From: Myotis daubentonii
Taxonomy: Eukaryota > Chordata > Mammalia > Chiroptera > Vespertilionidae
Reading direction: 5' to 3'
Length of the DNA stretch: 64,000 bases
NCBI RefSeq assembly: GCF_963259705.1
Contig: NC_081844.1
Coordinates: 12,695,715 to 12,759,714 of the forward strand
The position numbers and the translations under genes were made by a program. Below the pieces are notes generated by a model. That model was not told the origin of the DNA and searched no databases. It worked only from the letters and a program-made list of their open reading frames with translations. Positions 9,541 to 20,779 of this stretch are shown piece after piece; the stretch's first letter is position 1, and each line of letters starts with the position of its first letter.

Positions 9541-10587
9541 TCCTATCTAATAAAAGAGAAAAATGGTAATTGGCGTACGACGATACCCTTTTCATTGGCT
9601 ACTCAGGGCTATATGCAAATTAACTGCCAACTAAGATTGGCAGTTAACTGCCAACAAGATGGCGGTTAATTTGCATATGTAAGCACAATGCAGGGAGGTG
9701 AAAGGGAAAGCAGGAAGAAGCCCCCTGCCTCTGACAGTGATCGGAAACCCAGGGGGGAGCTAAGAGCTGGGGGGCAGGGCAAAGGCGGCCCCAGGGCCGC
9801 CTTTGCCCTGCCCCCCAGCCATGATCGGAGAATCAGGTGCCTTTGCCGCCCTGGCCAGTGATAGCAGGAAGTAGGGGTGGAGCCAGCGATGGGAGCTGGG
9901 CACGGTCGAAGCTGGCAGTCCCGGGAGCTAGGGGTCCCTTGCCTGGGCCTAAAGCGGAGCCCACGATCGCGGGGCCGCTGCCACTGCGGGTCCCCGCTGC
10001 CCGAGCCAGACGCCTAGGCCAGAGGTGTTAGGCCTGAGCAGGGGCGGAGCCTGCAACCGCGGGGAGCTGGAGGTCCCCTGCCCAGACCTGACACCTCTGC
10101 CGGAGGCCTCAGGCCTGGTCAAGGGGCCGATCCGGTGATTGGTGATCGGAGGGTGATGAGGGTCAACTCCTCTGGCTGAGGCATCAGGCCTGGGCGGGGG
10201 GCTGAGCCGGGGATTGGGGGGATATGATGGTCCCCTTGCCCAGGCCTGAAGCCTGGGTCAGAGGCGTCAGGCTTGGGCGGGGGGTGGAGCAAGCGATCAG
10301 AGGGAGATGGGGGTCCCCTGCCCAGGCATGATTCCTGGGCCAGAGGCCTCAGGCCTGGGTGGGGGCCAGAGCCAGTGATCAGAGGTAGATGGGGGTCCCC
10401 TGTCCAAGCCTGACACCTCTGGCGGAGGCGTCAGGCCTGGGCAAGGGGCTGATCAGGCGATCGGAGGGTGATGGGGGTCTACGCCTGAGGGCTCCCAGTA
10501 TGTGAGAGGGGGGAGGCTGGGCTGAGGAACACTCCCCCCCCCACACACACACACCCAGTGCACGAATTTCGTGCACCGGGCCCCTAG
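9541..10587 (+). mobile_element. Helitron C of tandem array, 1047 bp
   Basis: TCCTATCTAATAAAAGAG starts directly after Helitron B's CTAG. It ends GTGCACCGGGCCCCTAG at 10587, followed by T. Same family as 6180-6793: shared 5' 470 bp, the 54-bp palindrome (9766-9819, spacer CA) and 3' end. The octamer-bearing inverted repeat (9611-9622, 9667-9678) has a 44-nt rather than 20-nt loop. About six degenerate 80-bp GC-rich subrepeats fill 10.0-10.49 kb. Confidence 0.9.
10000..10490 (+). repeat. About six degenerate 80-bp tandem subrepeats in Helitron C
   Basis: The recurring pattern is CAGAGGCGTCAGGCCTGGGC, then a GATCGGAGGGTGATGGGGGT-like segment, then CCCTGCCCAGGCCTGA. The related Helitron at 6180-6793 has one unit (about 6.62-6.70 kb). 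Confidence 0.8.
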
Positions 10588-10950
10588 TATATAATAATTG
10601 GAATTCCTCTATAAGCAAGATATATCCCTTCTCCCCATTTATTTATTTATTCAATTATTTATTTCCATCATTATTGACACTTGTAAAAACTAATGATTTT
10701 ATGCCATTGGCACAATTCAGTCTACATGTAGACAGATGCTGAATGCTAAGTTGTTAAGAAGTGAACATTAATTGAGGTGCTTCTTAAGGTGAGAGCAAGA
10801 CCTGTCCAACTTTTCCCACTAGGCACCAGCTCCATGCTCTGCTCAGTGCCTCTGGGGAGCTTGGCTCCCTGTGCTGCGTTTCCTGACCTGACAGGTCTGG
10901 CACCTGGTGACTGCAGCACCACCCTGCCCTCATTTGGGTCCCCAATTTTC

Positions 10951-11660
10951 ACTCCCTTCCACTTTATTTATTTATTTAAAAATTTATCTTTATTGCTGAG
11001 AGTATTATTTATTATTGTTCTTATTTTTAATCTCCCACTCCAACTCCTTTTAATAAACTGTTTTTTAAAATTCTTAAGGAAAGTTTATTTAGAAAGTTAC
11101 AGAGGTAGTAGGAGGGCCCTTGGCACTTAGGAGAAACAGGGAGAGAGATGGACCTTGAGCGAGCGTGAAAGAGGGAGGACAGGTTTGGGAATGCTCTGGA
11201 CAGAGAGCCCTTCGGGGGAGAAAGGGGTGGGGAAAGGCATGGGTGTGCTTCAGAGAGAGAGCCACCTAAATCAACTTTAAAAAAAATTAATTTTAGATTA
11301 ACAAAAAAGTTGCAAACATATTGGACAGTTTCCATGTACTCCTCGGCCACTTTCAGGTTCCCCCATTATTTATATTTTACATTATCATGGCACATTTGTC
11401 AGAACTAAGACAAGCGACATGGCAGCACTTCCCCACTGACCTGAGTCCCAGGGGCTAGGCCTGCCCACTTGCTGACCCTCCCCTCAGGCATCCCAGTCCA
11501 GTCTAAAGCCCAGTTCTATTTGCCCAAAGCGGGAGCCAGACCTGGATACCCCATCAAATCCCATGTTCAGACAGAAGTTGCTCCCAAGACATCTATCTCA
11601 AAGGATTAACTAACATGCACCAAATAGCCGTTAGGTTTTGGGAGTACTTCCTGTTCATTA
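10951..11660. other. Intergenic DNA with a short old L1 3' fragment
   Basis: TTAACAAAAAAGTTGCAAAC near 11298 and ATTATCATGGCACATTTGTC near 11381 repeat the L1 3'-UTR motif seen at 7.77 kb. The purine-rich stretch 11.10-11.27 kb is not recognised. Confidence 0.45.
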
Positions 11661-11987
11661 ATATTTCTTTCTTTTTATTTATTTATTATAATTTTTAAAA
11701 TTAATCTTTATTGTTGAGAGTATAGATGTCCCTCTTTTGTCCCCACATTGGTCCCCTCCACCTGGTTCCTGCCTCGCCCCAGGCCTTTGCCACCCTATTG
11801 TCTGTGTCCATAGGTAATGCATATATTCATATAAGATCTTTATTTAAACTTTTCCCGCCCTCCACCCCTTCCTGCTGAGAATCGTCAGTCTGTTCCCTTT
11901 CTGTTCATTAGATTTCTTTTTTGTTTATTTTGATTTTTAGATTCAATTGTTGATAGATATGTATTTATTGCCTTTTTCTTATATATA
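11661..11987 (-). mobile_element. Bat L1 3'-UTR fragment (antisense)
   Basis: ATTGTTGAGAGTATAGATGT, CCCACATTGGTCCCCTCCAC and TGTGTCCATAGGTAATGCAT are diverged versions of the start of the antisense L1s at 12.3 and 28.8 kb. Confidence 0.5.
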
Positions 11988-12289
11988 TATGAGGGGCCTG
12001 GTGCATGAAATTTGTGCATGGAGCGGGTTCCAATCCCTGGAATTGGGCCTAAACCAGCAGTCAGACATCCCTCTCACAATCCTGGACTGCTGGCTCCTAA
12101 TTGCTCATCTGTCTGCCTGCCTGGTGGCCCCTAACTGCCCCCCCCACCCCCCGCCGGCCTGGTCTCCCCATGCAGCCTGCTGTTTAGTCATTTGGTTGTC
12201 CCTCCCTAACCCCCCTGCAGGCCTGGTCATAGGCAGCCATCTTGTGAGGGCCTGAGGGTTAATTTGCATATCACCTCTATTATATAAGA
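11988..12289 (-). mobile_element. Non-autonomous Helitron (antisense)
   Basis: Left end: hairpin GTGCATGAAATTTGTGCAT with a degraded CTAG. Right end: TTAATTTGCATATCACCTCT then ATTATATAAGA, the reverse complement of TCTTATATAATAGAGGTGAT. The interior shares segments with Helitron B. It separates two L1 segments. Confidence 0.8.
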
Positions 12290-12295
12290 TTTTGC

Positions 12296-15200
12296 TTTTC
12301 AGATTGTTAAAAAATTCTTTATTGTTTAAAGTATTACATATGTCTCCTTTTTCCCCCATTGACCTCTCCCTGGCCGCTCCGACCTCCCAGCACATGCCCT
12401 CACTCCCCTACTGCCTGTGTCCATTGGTTATGCTTATATGCATGCATACATGTCCTTTGGTTACTCTCTTAACCCCCTTGCCCTCCACTGTCCCTCTGAG
12501 ATTGAGTGATCTGTTCAATGCTTCTATGTCTCTGGATCCATTTTTGTTCATCAGTTTATGTTGTTCATTATATTCCACAAATGAGTGAGATCATGTGATA
12601 TTTATCTTTCTCTGACTGGCTTATTTTGCTTAGCATAATGCTCTCCAGGTCCATCCAGGCTGTTGCAAATGGTAAAAGTTCCTTCTTTTTCACAGTAGCA
12701 TGATATTCCATTGTGTAGATGTACCATAGTTTTTTAATCCACTGGTCTGCTGATGGGCACTTAAGCTGTTTCCAAATCTCAGCTATTACAAATTTTGCTG
12801 CTATGAGTATAGGGGTGCATATATCCTTTCTGATTGATGTTTCTGATTCTTTGGGCTATATTCCTAGAAGTGGGATTACTGGGTCAAATGGGAGTTCCAT
12901 TTTTAATTTTTTGAGGAAATGCAATACTGTTTTCCACAGTGGCCACACCAGTCTTCATTCCCACCAGCAGTGCACGAGGGTTCCTTTTACTCCCCATCCT
13001 CAGCCAGCACTTGTCATTTGTCAATTTGTTGATGATAGCCATTTTGACAGGTGTGACATGGTACCTCATTGTCATTTTGATTTGCATCTCTTAGTTAAGT
13101 TTATTCCTAGGTATCTTAATTTTTTGGTGCAATGGTAAATGGGATTGTTTTGTTTGTTTTTTTGTTTCTCTTTCTGTAAGTTCATTATTGGTGTATAAAA
13201 AAAGCCATAGATTTCTGAGTGTTAATTTTGTAACCTGCTACATTGCCAAAATTGTTTATTAAGGAGAGTAGTTTTTTGGTGGAGTCTTCAGGGCTTTCTA
13301 TATACAATATAATGTCATCTAGGAATAATGACAGTTTTACTTCTTCTTTTCCAATTTGGATGCCTTTGATTTCTTCTTCTTGTCTGATTGCTATGGCTAG
13401 CACTTTGAGTACTATGTCAAACAGGAGTGGTGAAAGTGGGCATCTCTGTCTTGTTCCTGTTCTTAGGGGAAATGGTTTTAGTTCTTGCCCATTGAGTAAG
13501 ATGTTGGTTGTAGGTTTGTCATATAAGGCTTTTATTATGTTGAGGTATGATCCCTCCATTTCCACTTTCTGGGAGTTTTTATCAGGAATGGGTGTTGAAT
13601 TTTGTCAAATGCTTTTTCTGCATCAATTGATATAATTATGTGATTTTTGTCTTTCAGTTTGTTTATGTGATGTGTAACATTTATTGATTTGTGGATATTG
13701 TACCATCCTTGCATCCCTAGAATAAATCCTACTTGGCCATGATGTAAGATCTTTCTAATGTAATGCTGGATCTGATTTGCTAGAATTTTGTTGAGTATTT
13801 TAGCATATATGTTCATCAGGGATATTGACCTGTAATTCTCTTTCTTTGTGGTGTCTTTATCTGGTTTTGGGATTAAGGTAATGCTGGCTTCATAGAAAGA
13901 GCTTGGAAGTGTTCCTTCCTCTTGAATTTTTTATTGTTTATATTTTTTATCTTTATCGTTTTCTTCTTTCTCTTCTTAAAGAATACTTTTCAACATTTCA
14001 TGTAATACTGGTTTGGTGGTGATTAGCTTCTTTAGCTTTTTGTTGTCTTTGAAACTCCTTATCTGACCATCAATTCTAAATAATAGCTTTGCTGGGTAGA
14101 GTAATCTTGGTTGTAGGTCCTTGCTATTTGTCCCTTTGAATATTTCTTGCCACTCCCTCTGTCCTGCATAATTTCTGTTGAGAAATCAGCTGACAGTCAT
14201 ATGGGCACTCCCTTGTAGGTAACTAACTGTTTTCCTCTTGCTGCTTTTAAGATTCTCTCTTTTTTGTTAGCCCTTGGCATTTTAATTATAATGTGTCTTG
14301 GTGGGGTACTCTTTGGGTTCCTCTTGTTTGGGGTTCTCTGTGCTTCCTGCACTTGTAAGTCTATTTCTTTAACCAGGTAGGGGAAGCTTTCTGTCATCAT
14401 TTCTTCAAATTGGTTTTCAATATCTTGCTCTCTCTCTTCTGGCACCCCCATAATGCAAATGTTGGTACATTTGAAGTTGTCCCAGAGGCTCCTTACACTA
14501 TCTTTATATTTTTGGATTCTTTTTCTTTTTGCTTTTCTGATTGATGTTTTTTGCTTCCTCATATTTCAAGTCATTGATTTGATTCTCTGAATCCTCTCTA
14601 CTCTACCATTGAATCCCTGTATATTTATTATTCTTTATTTCGGTCCATGTATGCTTAATTTCTGACTGGTCCTTTTCTTTTTTCTTTTTTTTTCTTTTTT
14701 TTTTTTTTTGCATTCTTACTTAGATCTGTGCAAGTATCACTAAGTCTCATTGACGGTCTCATGAAGATTCTTGAGTAACCTTATAACCGTTGTTTTGAAC
14801 TCTATATCCAGTAGTTTGTTTTCTTTCATTTGTAACATGTTTCTTTGTCTCCACATTTTGGCTGCTTCCCTGTGTTTGTTACTATGTATTGGGTAGAGCT
14901 GCTATGTCTCCTTGAATTGGTAGAGTCATCTTGTGTAGTAGGTGTCCTATAGTGCCCAGTGGCTTAGCCTTCCCAGTCACCTGAGCTGGGCACTCTAGGT
15001 GCATCCCTTTGTGGGCTGTGTGCACAGTCTTGTTGTAGTTGAGACTTGATTGCTGTTGATGTCACTGGGAGGAATTGATCTCCAGGCCAACTGGCTGTGA
15101 GGACCAGCTGTGGCTACAGTGGGAGAGCTGCTATGCAGGAGCCACCACTATGGGGCAGGACTTGCTTCACTGGGGCTTTGGTGCTCACTGAGTCTGCCCC

Positions 15201-16090
15201 TTGAGTGTGTTGTTTATGGATGTGTAGAGTTGTAATCTGATATGTTCTGATGCTGACCACTGGGTGCACTGGTTCTTGGGTTTCTAGGAAGGTGCAAAGT
15301 CAGCCACTGCCTGGGGCACCTGACAAGAGCTACAATGAGATCTGCAGATTCCTCCTATTTATATTGGTTTAGAAGTGTCCAGGCGAGGCCCAGGTGTGAA
15401 GCAAGGCGGGCTGGTGCCGGTGCCGGGTCTTGGGCCTTTTATTGATAGGGTCTCAGGGAATCACCAGGGTGGAGCAAACAGAAGTGGCTTCCAGTCAGCC
15501 CTGCAACTGGAGAGGTCCCAGCATAGGACCAATGACCCCTGTAAGCACTTCCATCTGGGAGAAAGCTGCCCTTGAGTTCCTGCTCAATGCCAGACAGTCC
15601 AGCTCCTTCTTGTATGTGCCTGAGCCCCCCAGAGCCTTGCCCTGATGCTGGAGCTCAGAGGAATTGTAAATTCAGTTCATGTGCTGGCCCTTTAAGAGGA
15701 ACAGCTGGGTCTCCAGCAGCCTCTGTGTCACTGAGACCCAATCCCTGCTGGTTTTTACTGCCTGTAGTTATGGGGACTTCTTTTCCCAGCACTGGGTGCC
15801 TGGGCTGGGGATCTGGTGTGGGGCTGGGACCCCTTGTTCCTCAGGGGGGCCTCCACAGAGATGAACTCCTGATTAAAAAAGTGGCACAAGCGAGTGCTGT
15901 ACCAGCCCATTCAGCGCCTCTGCACCCACTACTAGTCTCAGTGTGCTTTCTTCTTTAATTCTCTAGTCATAGGACTTCCATTCAGCCAACTTTCAGGTGG
16001 TTCTGGATGATGATTGTTCTGTATTTTAGTTGTAATTTTGATGTGGTTTTGGGAGGCAGTGAGTACAGGCTATGTCACCATCTTCGTTCT
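12296..16090 (-). mobile_element. Bat L1, near-complete span but internally deleted (antisense)
   Basis: From left to right (3' to 5' of the element): 3' UTR (to about 12.5 kb), ORF2 C-terminal part (12.5-13.1 kb), a jump to the ORF2 reverse-transcriptase region (13.15-13.92 kb), then ORF1 C-terminal half (about 13.96-14.56 kb), then 5' UTR to about 16.09 kb, where the + strand reads CACCATCTTCGTTCTC, the reversed 5' end. The endonuclease and much of ORF2 are missing, so it cannot move. Short open frames here (e.g. 13185-13565, 13535-13816, 14197-14562 on the - strand) are ORF2/ORF1 remnants. Confidence 0.85.
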
Positions 16091-16104
16091 CCAATATTGC
16101 TCTC

Positions 16105-16331
16105 TTTATTTTTATTTTTAAAATATATCTTGTTTGATTTAAGAGAGAACGGGAGAGGGAGAGAGAGATAGAAACATCAATGATGAGAGAGAACCATTGA
16201 TTGGCTGCCTCCCACACGCCCTATACTGGGGATCTAGCCTGCAACCCGGGCATGTGACCTAACTGGGAATCAAACCATGACCTCCTGGTTCATAGGTTGA
16301 TGCTCAACCACTGAGCAACACTGGCTGGGCC
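16105..16331 (-). mobile_element. VES SINE (antisense)
   Basis: A (GA)-rich body and GAATCAAACCATGACCTCCT (reversed B box and neighbours) end in CACTGGCTGGGCC. It lies directly beyond the 5' end of the antisense L1. Confidence 0.88.
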
Positions 16332-16699
16332 CCTTTTTTGTTATGTACAGGACGATGCTCCAACCAAGACACACCAGCCAGGGCTCATCTTTAATATTTC
16401 AATGAACCAATACATGCATGTAACTTACTGTTGCCCTTTTTGGTTCCATAACCTATAGTCATGCAGTTATTAGCTTTCATCTTTCAGAATATAGTGACTA
16501 AAGATATTTTCTTTCCCATATCCACTTCTATAAACATTTATTAATTACCACAGCTGCTCTGCCATCCATCAGGATTTGGGGGACTAAAAAGGCCTAGACC
16601 GGCATGCAAGGAAGTTGAAACAGAATGAGGGAGAGAAAAGGCCCATTATCATACCTATGATGAAGGCAGAACACAAGAGGGAAGTGTCAAAGGCATACA

Positions 16700-17167
16700 A
16701 ACCGATTGTGTCACTGTTCTGTAAAGTCCTGCAGGGGCTTCCAAATACCTTCAAGATTAACAGTGCTCTTGGAATCCAAGTCCTCCAAGATGTGTTGCTA
16801 TTTTCCCTCTTATCTTCTGAATGCCAGCCATGGAGCACTTCTTTCAGATCCTGGAAGGTGACACGCTTATCTCTGGACACTTGCCCCTGCGGTTACGGTG
16901 CCTGGACACCATCACTCCTTCCCTGACAACTGCTGCACATGTTCAGAAATGCGCTCAGACCTGGGCTAGGTTAGAACCTCTTGTCACGCCTCCCAAAGCA
17001 TCCTGATGGCTCCTTTCCTAACAAACATTACATTTCATGGTGACCACCGTATACTGCCTTCCCGGCAGGAACTCCATACCGTATTCTCTGCCAGGTCTCC
17101 CATGCCCAGAACAGAGCCTGGGCCACCCTGCATTCAAGAAATATTGTGGAATGAGTAAATGAATGAA
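16700..17167 (+). mobile_element. LINE2 3' fragment
   Basis: AAAGTCCTGCAGGGGCTTCC, CACCATCACTCCTTCCCTGA, CAGAACAGAGCCTGGGCCAC and ATGAGTAAATGAATGAA follow the order of the L2 ORF end and 3' UTR. Old and diverged. Confidence 0.65.
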
Positions 17168-19250
17168 TAGAATGAGAGATAAGTGGATAAGAAGTATAAA
17201 GAAAGTGTTTTTAGGGTTTCAGAGGGGAGGATGAGGATTTAGTTGGTGAGATCAGGACATTTTCCTATGGGAGCTGCTATCCTCGCTACCTGGCAGCATG
17301 GAAAGGCTGAGGGGCCCAGACATTTCTGATAACAATCAACAAAAAGGAGAGTGTGGAAGCAGGAAAGAGGGACAAGTTTGGGCAACAGAGAGTAAGCCAA
17401 CGTGGCAAAAGTCTGGGAAGGATGCGAGGCAGAAAAGGAAAAGAGCACATTATACCAGGGCGGCTCTTTGTAGGTAGGTGAACCCAATTGCCATTTAGTG
17501 AATATTTTTCTTCTTTTTTGTCTCTAGATGTGTCCCGCATGGTTGTCTCCTCAGTCATTGTCCACAGGACTCAGAGAACCAGTAGGAAAAGTGGCACAGA
17601 CTCAAGGCCCCGCGTTCTCTCCAACGGTGTGAAAAGGAGCGGGTACTTCCTGGGGCCTAGCCCTGTGCTCCTCTAGTCGCCTGGATAGAGCCTCATGGGG
17701 TACCCATGTTGGGTTAAAATGGAACAAGGCACTTCATGAAATACTGAGCCTCTCACCCCTGCAAATATTTAACCCAAGGCCTGATGACAATCTTCCCCCA
17801 AGTACAGTGATAGGTGGTCCTGCACTGGATCAGAGTTTAGACTAGACAATGATTTACTTTACATTAAAGTCTCCTTCTCATGTAAGATCAGAAGAAGAAA
17901 ACTAGTGGGGCCACTTCTGGAAGGAGCTTGCCTGCAGGTTTGGGGCTGGGGAGGACGTCGGCAAGAGAGAAGGAGAGGGCTTCATCTTGTTGGGAGAAGT
18001 GAGAGCTGTAACTGTGGTGTGAGTGAGTTCACCGAGGGAAGGAGTGTGAAAAGACAGGGAAGAGAGCCGAAGGCAGAAACAGGAGGTGCTCCTGGGACGG
18101 CAGCAGGTGGGGGATGTGCAGAAACTCACAAAGGAGATGCTATTCTGTGTGCTCAGGTCCACCAAGGACAGGGTGGTGGGTGGTGCTCAGAGGATCATTG
18201 CCTCACCTTGAGAAAGCAAAGCAGTTTCAAGAGAGTCGCGGGGAGAGACCAATGGAGAAGGTGAGGGAGAGTAAGGGAGAGGGGATGGCGAAAGTGACTG
18301 TCGTTTTCAGAAGTTGGGTGGTTAAGAGCAGGGAGCAGAAGCCTGTGGAAGAAGTGGGTGAAGGAAAAGGGCTTTGGTTTCATTTTAGTAGAGAGTAACC
18401 ATGATCCTTTTTAAACACGAGGAAGGAGGTACAATCAGGCGAGAAGAAGCCAACGAGAGTGGGCAGAGAGGTGATAGACTGTGGCTGGTGAGAAGCACTG
18501 GGTGAGAGGTTGGCTTTGGCAAAGAGGACAGTGCCATCCTTGGCAGAGTCCACAACATTAGAGAAGAGGAAGGTGAGGATTCAGAGAGATGGGCCGGCCA
18601 AGGCAAGATAACAAGATCCAGTGACTCAGTGAAATTGGAGATGAAGTTATTCCTAAGAGTGGAAAACAGTGAATGGCCAGGAGTCTTCAGACAAGAGACC
18701 TGGAGGCATTTGATAGCAGAAAATGAATTAAAGAATTACCAAGCGTCCATGGGGACACATGCAGACAACGGGTTTGTGGCTTTTCTTCACCGTGCTCTGC
18801 AGCAGGAAAGGAGGAGATGAAGTCAAGCCACGCTGGGTTCCCTGGGTAGGAGTCATCAAAAAGGAAGAGGTGAGTGAAGTCACAAGGTGAGCGATGGGAC
18901 GAGAAGCCAGGAGGAGGAAGACAGCACATTCAGATGAGGAAGCAGGAAGGAATGTGTTTGTGATGGGCCACCTGTAGCAGGTGGGTCTGAGGCTTCAGTA
19001 GTGACTTGGGGCTCTGTTCTCGATCCCAAGCTTCCACATGGCACAGGGGCCGGACACTCAGACTCTGTCGGTGGTGGGGACAGCATGGTCATGGAGGTGA
19101 GGTTTGGGGAGGATGAGAAGTAAGATGGCTGATGCCTGGGTGAACCAAGAGGATGGTCCACACTTTGCGGATCTCAGAACGATTTGGGGGAATCCAAGGT
19201 GGTCTGGAATTCCCAATAAGGCTGAAGCCAGAAAATATAGTCTTTTGAGA
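17168..19250. other. Intergenic DNA, purine-rich on the + strand, nothing recognised
   Basis: A long stretch (about 17.9-18.95 kb) is dominated by GAG/GGA-rich sequence and produces antisense Ser/Pro-rich open frames of no recognisable family. No splice-supported coding signal. Confidence 0.45.
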
Positions 19251-20090
19251 TTCCTATTGTGGGGGTCATCTCCGAGTTTCAAACTTGCAAACACAGAACC
19301 GCCTGGCAGTTGTGATGCCACATGAAAGCCAAAGTCATACCTCCCCCTTGGTCCCTCTGGCCAGCTGGGCACCTCAGATGAGAGCTGCACCCAGGGCTGC
19401 ACCATCTGCTGTTGGCTCACCTGCTGTTGCACCCTAGCAGCCAGATCTGATGGCCCAGATGGCAACCACTGCAGCTGGTGTGGCTGTGGGCTCTGCTGTC
19501 GGCCCCACACTAGTTCATGCCATTGCTGGGGCTTCCGTGAGGAAGGAATGCTGAGTCCTCCAGGCCTGACCTCACCCAGGAGCCTCAGGGAACTCAGCCG
19601 GCTAACCACCACCAGCAGCAACAACAGGCTAGTGTGGTCACCACGAGATGAAACAGTGTTTAGCATGTGCCCAGAACCAGGGAGACCTCAGCGAAGTGCT
19701 GAAACAGTGCAATTCTACAAATAGATTAGCCTAATCAAGAGGTTAAGATTGAAGACATGGGAAATCATCTCTCATGATCAACTTCATTTAGTGTAAAAAT
19801 ATAATTCATAGGGAAAGTATAAAACTATCAGTTAAACCTCTTCTCTATCATTATTACTAGTAGTTTCCTTGCCTCAGAATTGCAATGGACCCGGCCAGTG
19901 TTGCTCAGTGATTGAGCATCGACCATGAACCAAGAGGTCACTGTCTTGATTCCTGGTTGGTGCACATGCCCAGGTTGTGGGCTCGATCTCCAGCAGAGGG
20001 AGTGCAGGAGGCAGCTGTAGATGTTTCTCTCATCAATGTTTTTATCTTTCCTTTTCTCTCTCTCTCTAAAAACCAATAAAACATTTTTAA

Positions 20091-20597
20091 AATTGATTTC
20101 AGAGAGGGAAGGGAGAGGGAGAGAGAGAGAGAAACAGCCTATCTAATAAAAGAGTAATATGCAAATTAACCATCACTCTGTGACAAAGATGGCGGCGCCC
20201 ATAGTGGTGGGGGAGAGGGGGGAACGCTGGCGGCGTTGCCCTGGCTATACGAGCCCAGCATTCTGCACCCCGGCCGAGTGGAGGGAGGGGCCAGGGGCCC
20301 AGCATCCCATGCTCTGGCCGTGTGGAGGGAGGGGCCTCTGGCCAGAGACCAGGGCGTGGGATGCTGGCATCATTGCAGGCCGGGCTGAGGGACAGCGCCC
20401 CCCCCCCCCCCATGCACAAATTTTGTGTACCAGGCCTTTAGTCAATGATAAGAAAGAATCACTGATCGGCTGCTTCCTGCACACCCCACACTGGGAATCG
20501 AGCCTGCAACCCGGACATGTGTCCTGACCGGGAATCAAGCCATGACCTCCTAATTCATAGGTTGATACTCAACCACTGAGCCATGCTAGCTGGGCAA
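20091..20597 (-). mobile_element. VES SINE (antisense), interrupted by a Helitron
   Basis: GATTTCAGAGAGGGAAGGGA starts the reversed tail/body and CACTGAGCCATGCTAGCTGG ends the reversed head. The break between ...GAAACA (20136) and TCAATGAT (20442) holds the Helitron. It forms a tail-to-tail inverted pair with the + strand VES before it. Confidence 0.85.
20137..20441 (+). mobile_element. Non-autonomous Helitron, 305 bp
   Basis: 5' GCCTATCTAATAAAAGAG (T-to-G first base) then TAATATGCAAATTAACC. 3' hairpin ATGCACAAATTTTGTGTAC then CAGGCCTTTAG (CTAG to TTAG). It is inserted between A and T of the SINE, so the interrupted SINE reads ACA|TCA as expected. It also contains AAGATGGCGGCG (YY1-like). 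Confidence 0.9.
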
Positions 20598-20779
20598 AGT
20601 GTTAAAAAAAAAGTATGGCAATGGAAGAAGGTGTTTTACTGTATAGAAGTTTACTGAGATGGTATTGAGTTTGGGGCTGGACAAATGTTTGTGAGATCTC
20701 CTTAAATCAGCTTTTGTGATGTTACTTTCTATGAATCAATGAGAATAAAGTGATTTTCTTTAGAAAAAAATCCTACTGT

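Larger units (their letters stand above)
7745..10950 (+). mobile_element. Old L1 3'-end region, split by a Helitron array
   Basis: TTTTTGATTTACAGAAAACT (7771 on), TGTTCCAGGATCCAATTAAG (7967 on) and AACTGGTCAGGTATTTCTTA (8087 on) follow the 3' UTR of ancient mammalian L1. The same L1 resumes right after the array with TATATAATAATTGGAATTCC at 10588 and CCATTTATTTATTTATTCAA near 10636. The two halves meet at A|T, so the array inserted cleanly. No coding capacity remains. Confidence 0.65.
19890..20617 (+). mobile_element. VES SINE in the CHCHD2 3' UTR, interrupted by a second SINE
   Basis: The head CCGGCCAGTGTTGCTCAGTG and body run to about 20090; an A-rich tail AAAGTGTTAAAAAAAAAGTA remains at 20598-20617. 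GCAATGGA borders both sides (19882-19889 and 20618-20625). Confidence 0.75.
19262..20770 (+). pseudogene. CHCHD2 processed pseudogene, split by SINEs and a Helitron
   Basis: An intronless copy of CHCHD2 (mitochondrial twin-CX9C protein) mRNA. The degraded start is at 19315 (MPHESQSH for MPRGSRSR). WAPQMRAAPR and LMAQMATTAAGVAVGSAVG are clear, followed by ECAQNQGDL-like and VLKQC-like segments near 19.66-19.71 kb. An in-frame TAG at 19435-19437, a small deletion and frameshifts near 19.5 kb disable it. The 3' UTR (CTCATGATCAACTTCATTTAGTG) continues to 19.89 kb, is interrupted by two VES SINEs plus a Helitron, and resumes near 20.62 kb to AATAAAGTGATTTTCTTT and a short A tail at 20764-20770. 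TCCTATTGTG (19252-19261) and TCCTACTGTG (20771-20780) are a likely target-site duplication, the mark of L1-mediated retrocopying. The open frame at 19058-19666 on the - strand is its antisense shadow. Confidence 0.88.

Noticed and set aside
19058..19666. 202-codon frame on the - strand
   Set aside because: Antisense of the CHCHD2 pseudogene.
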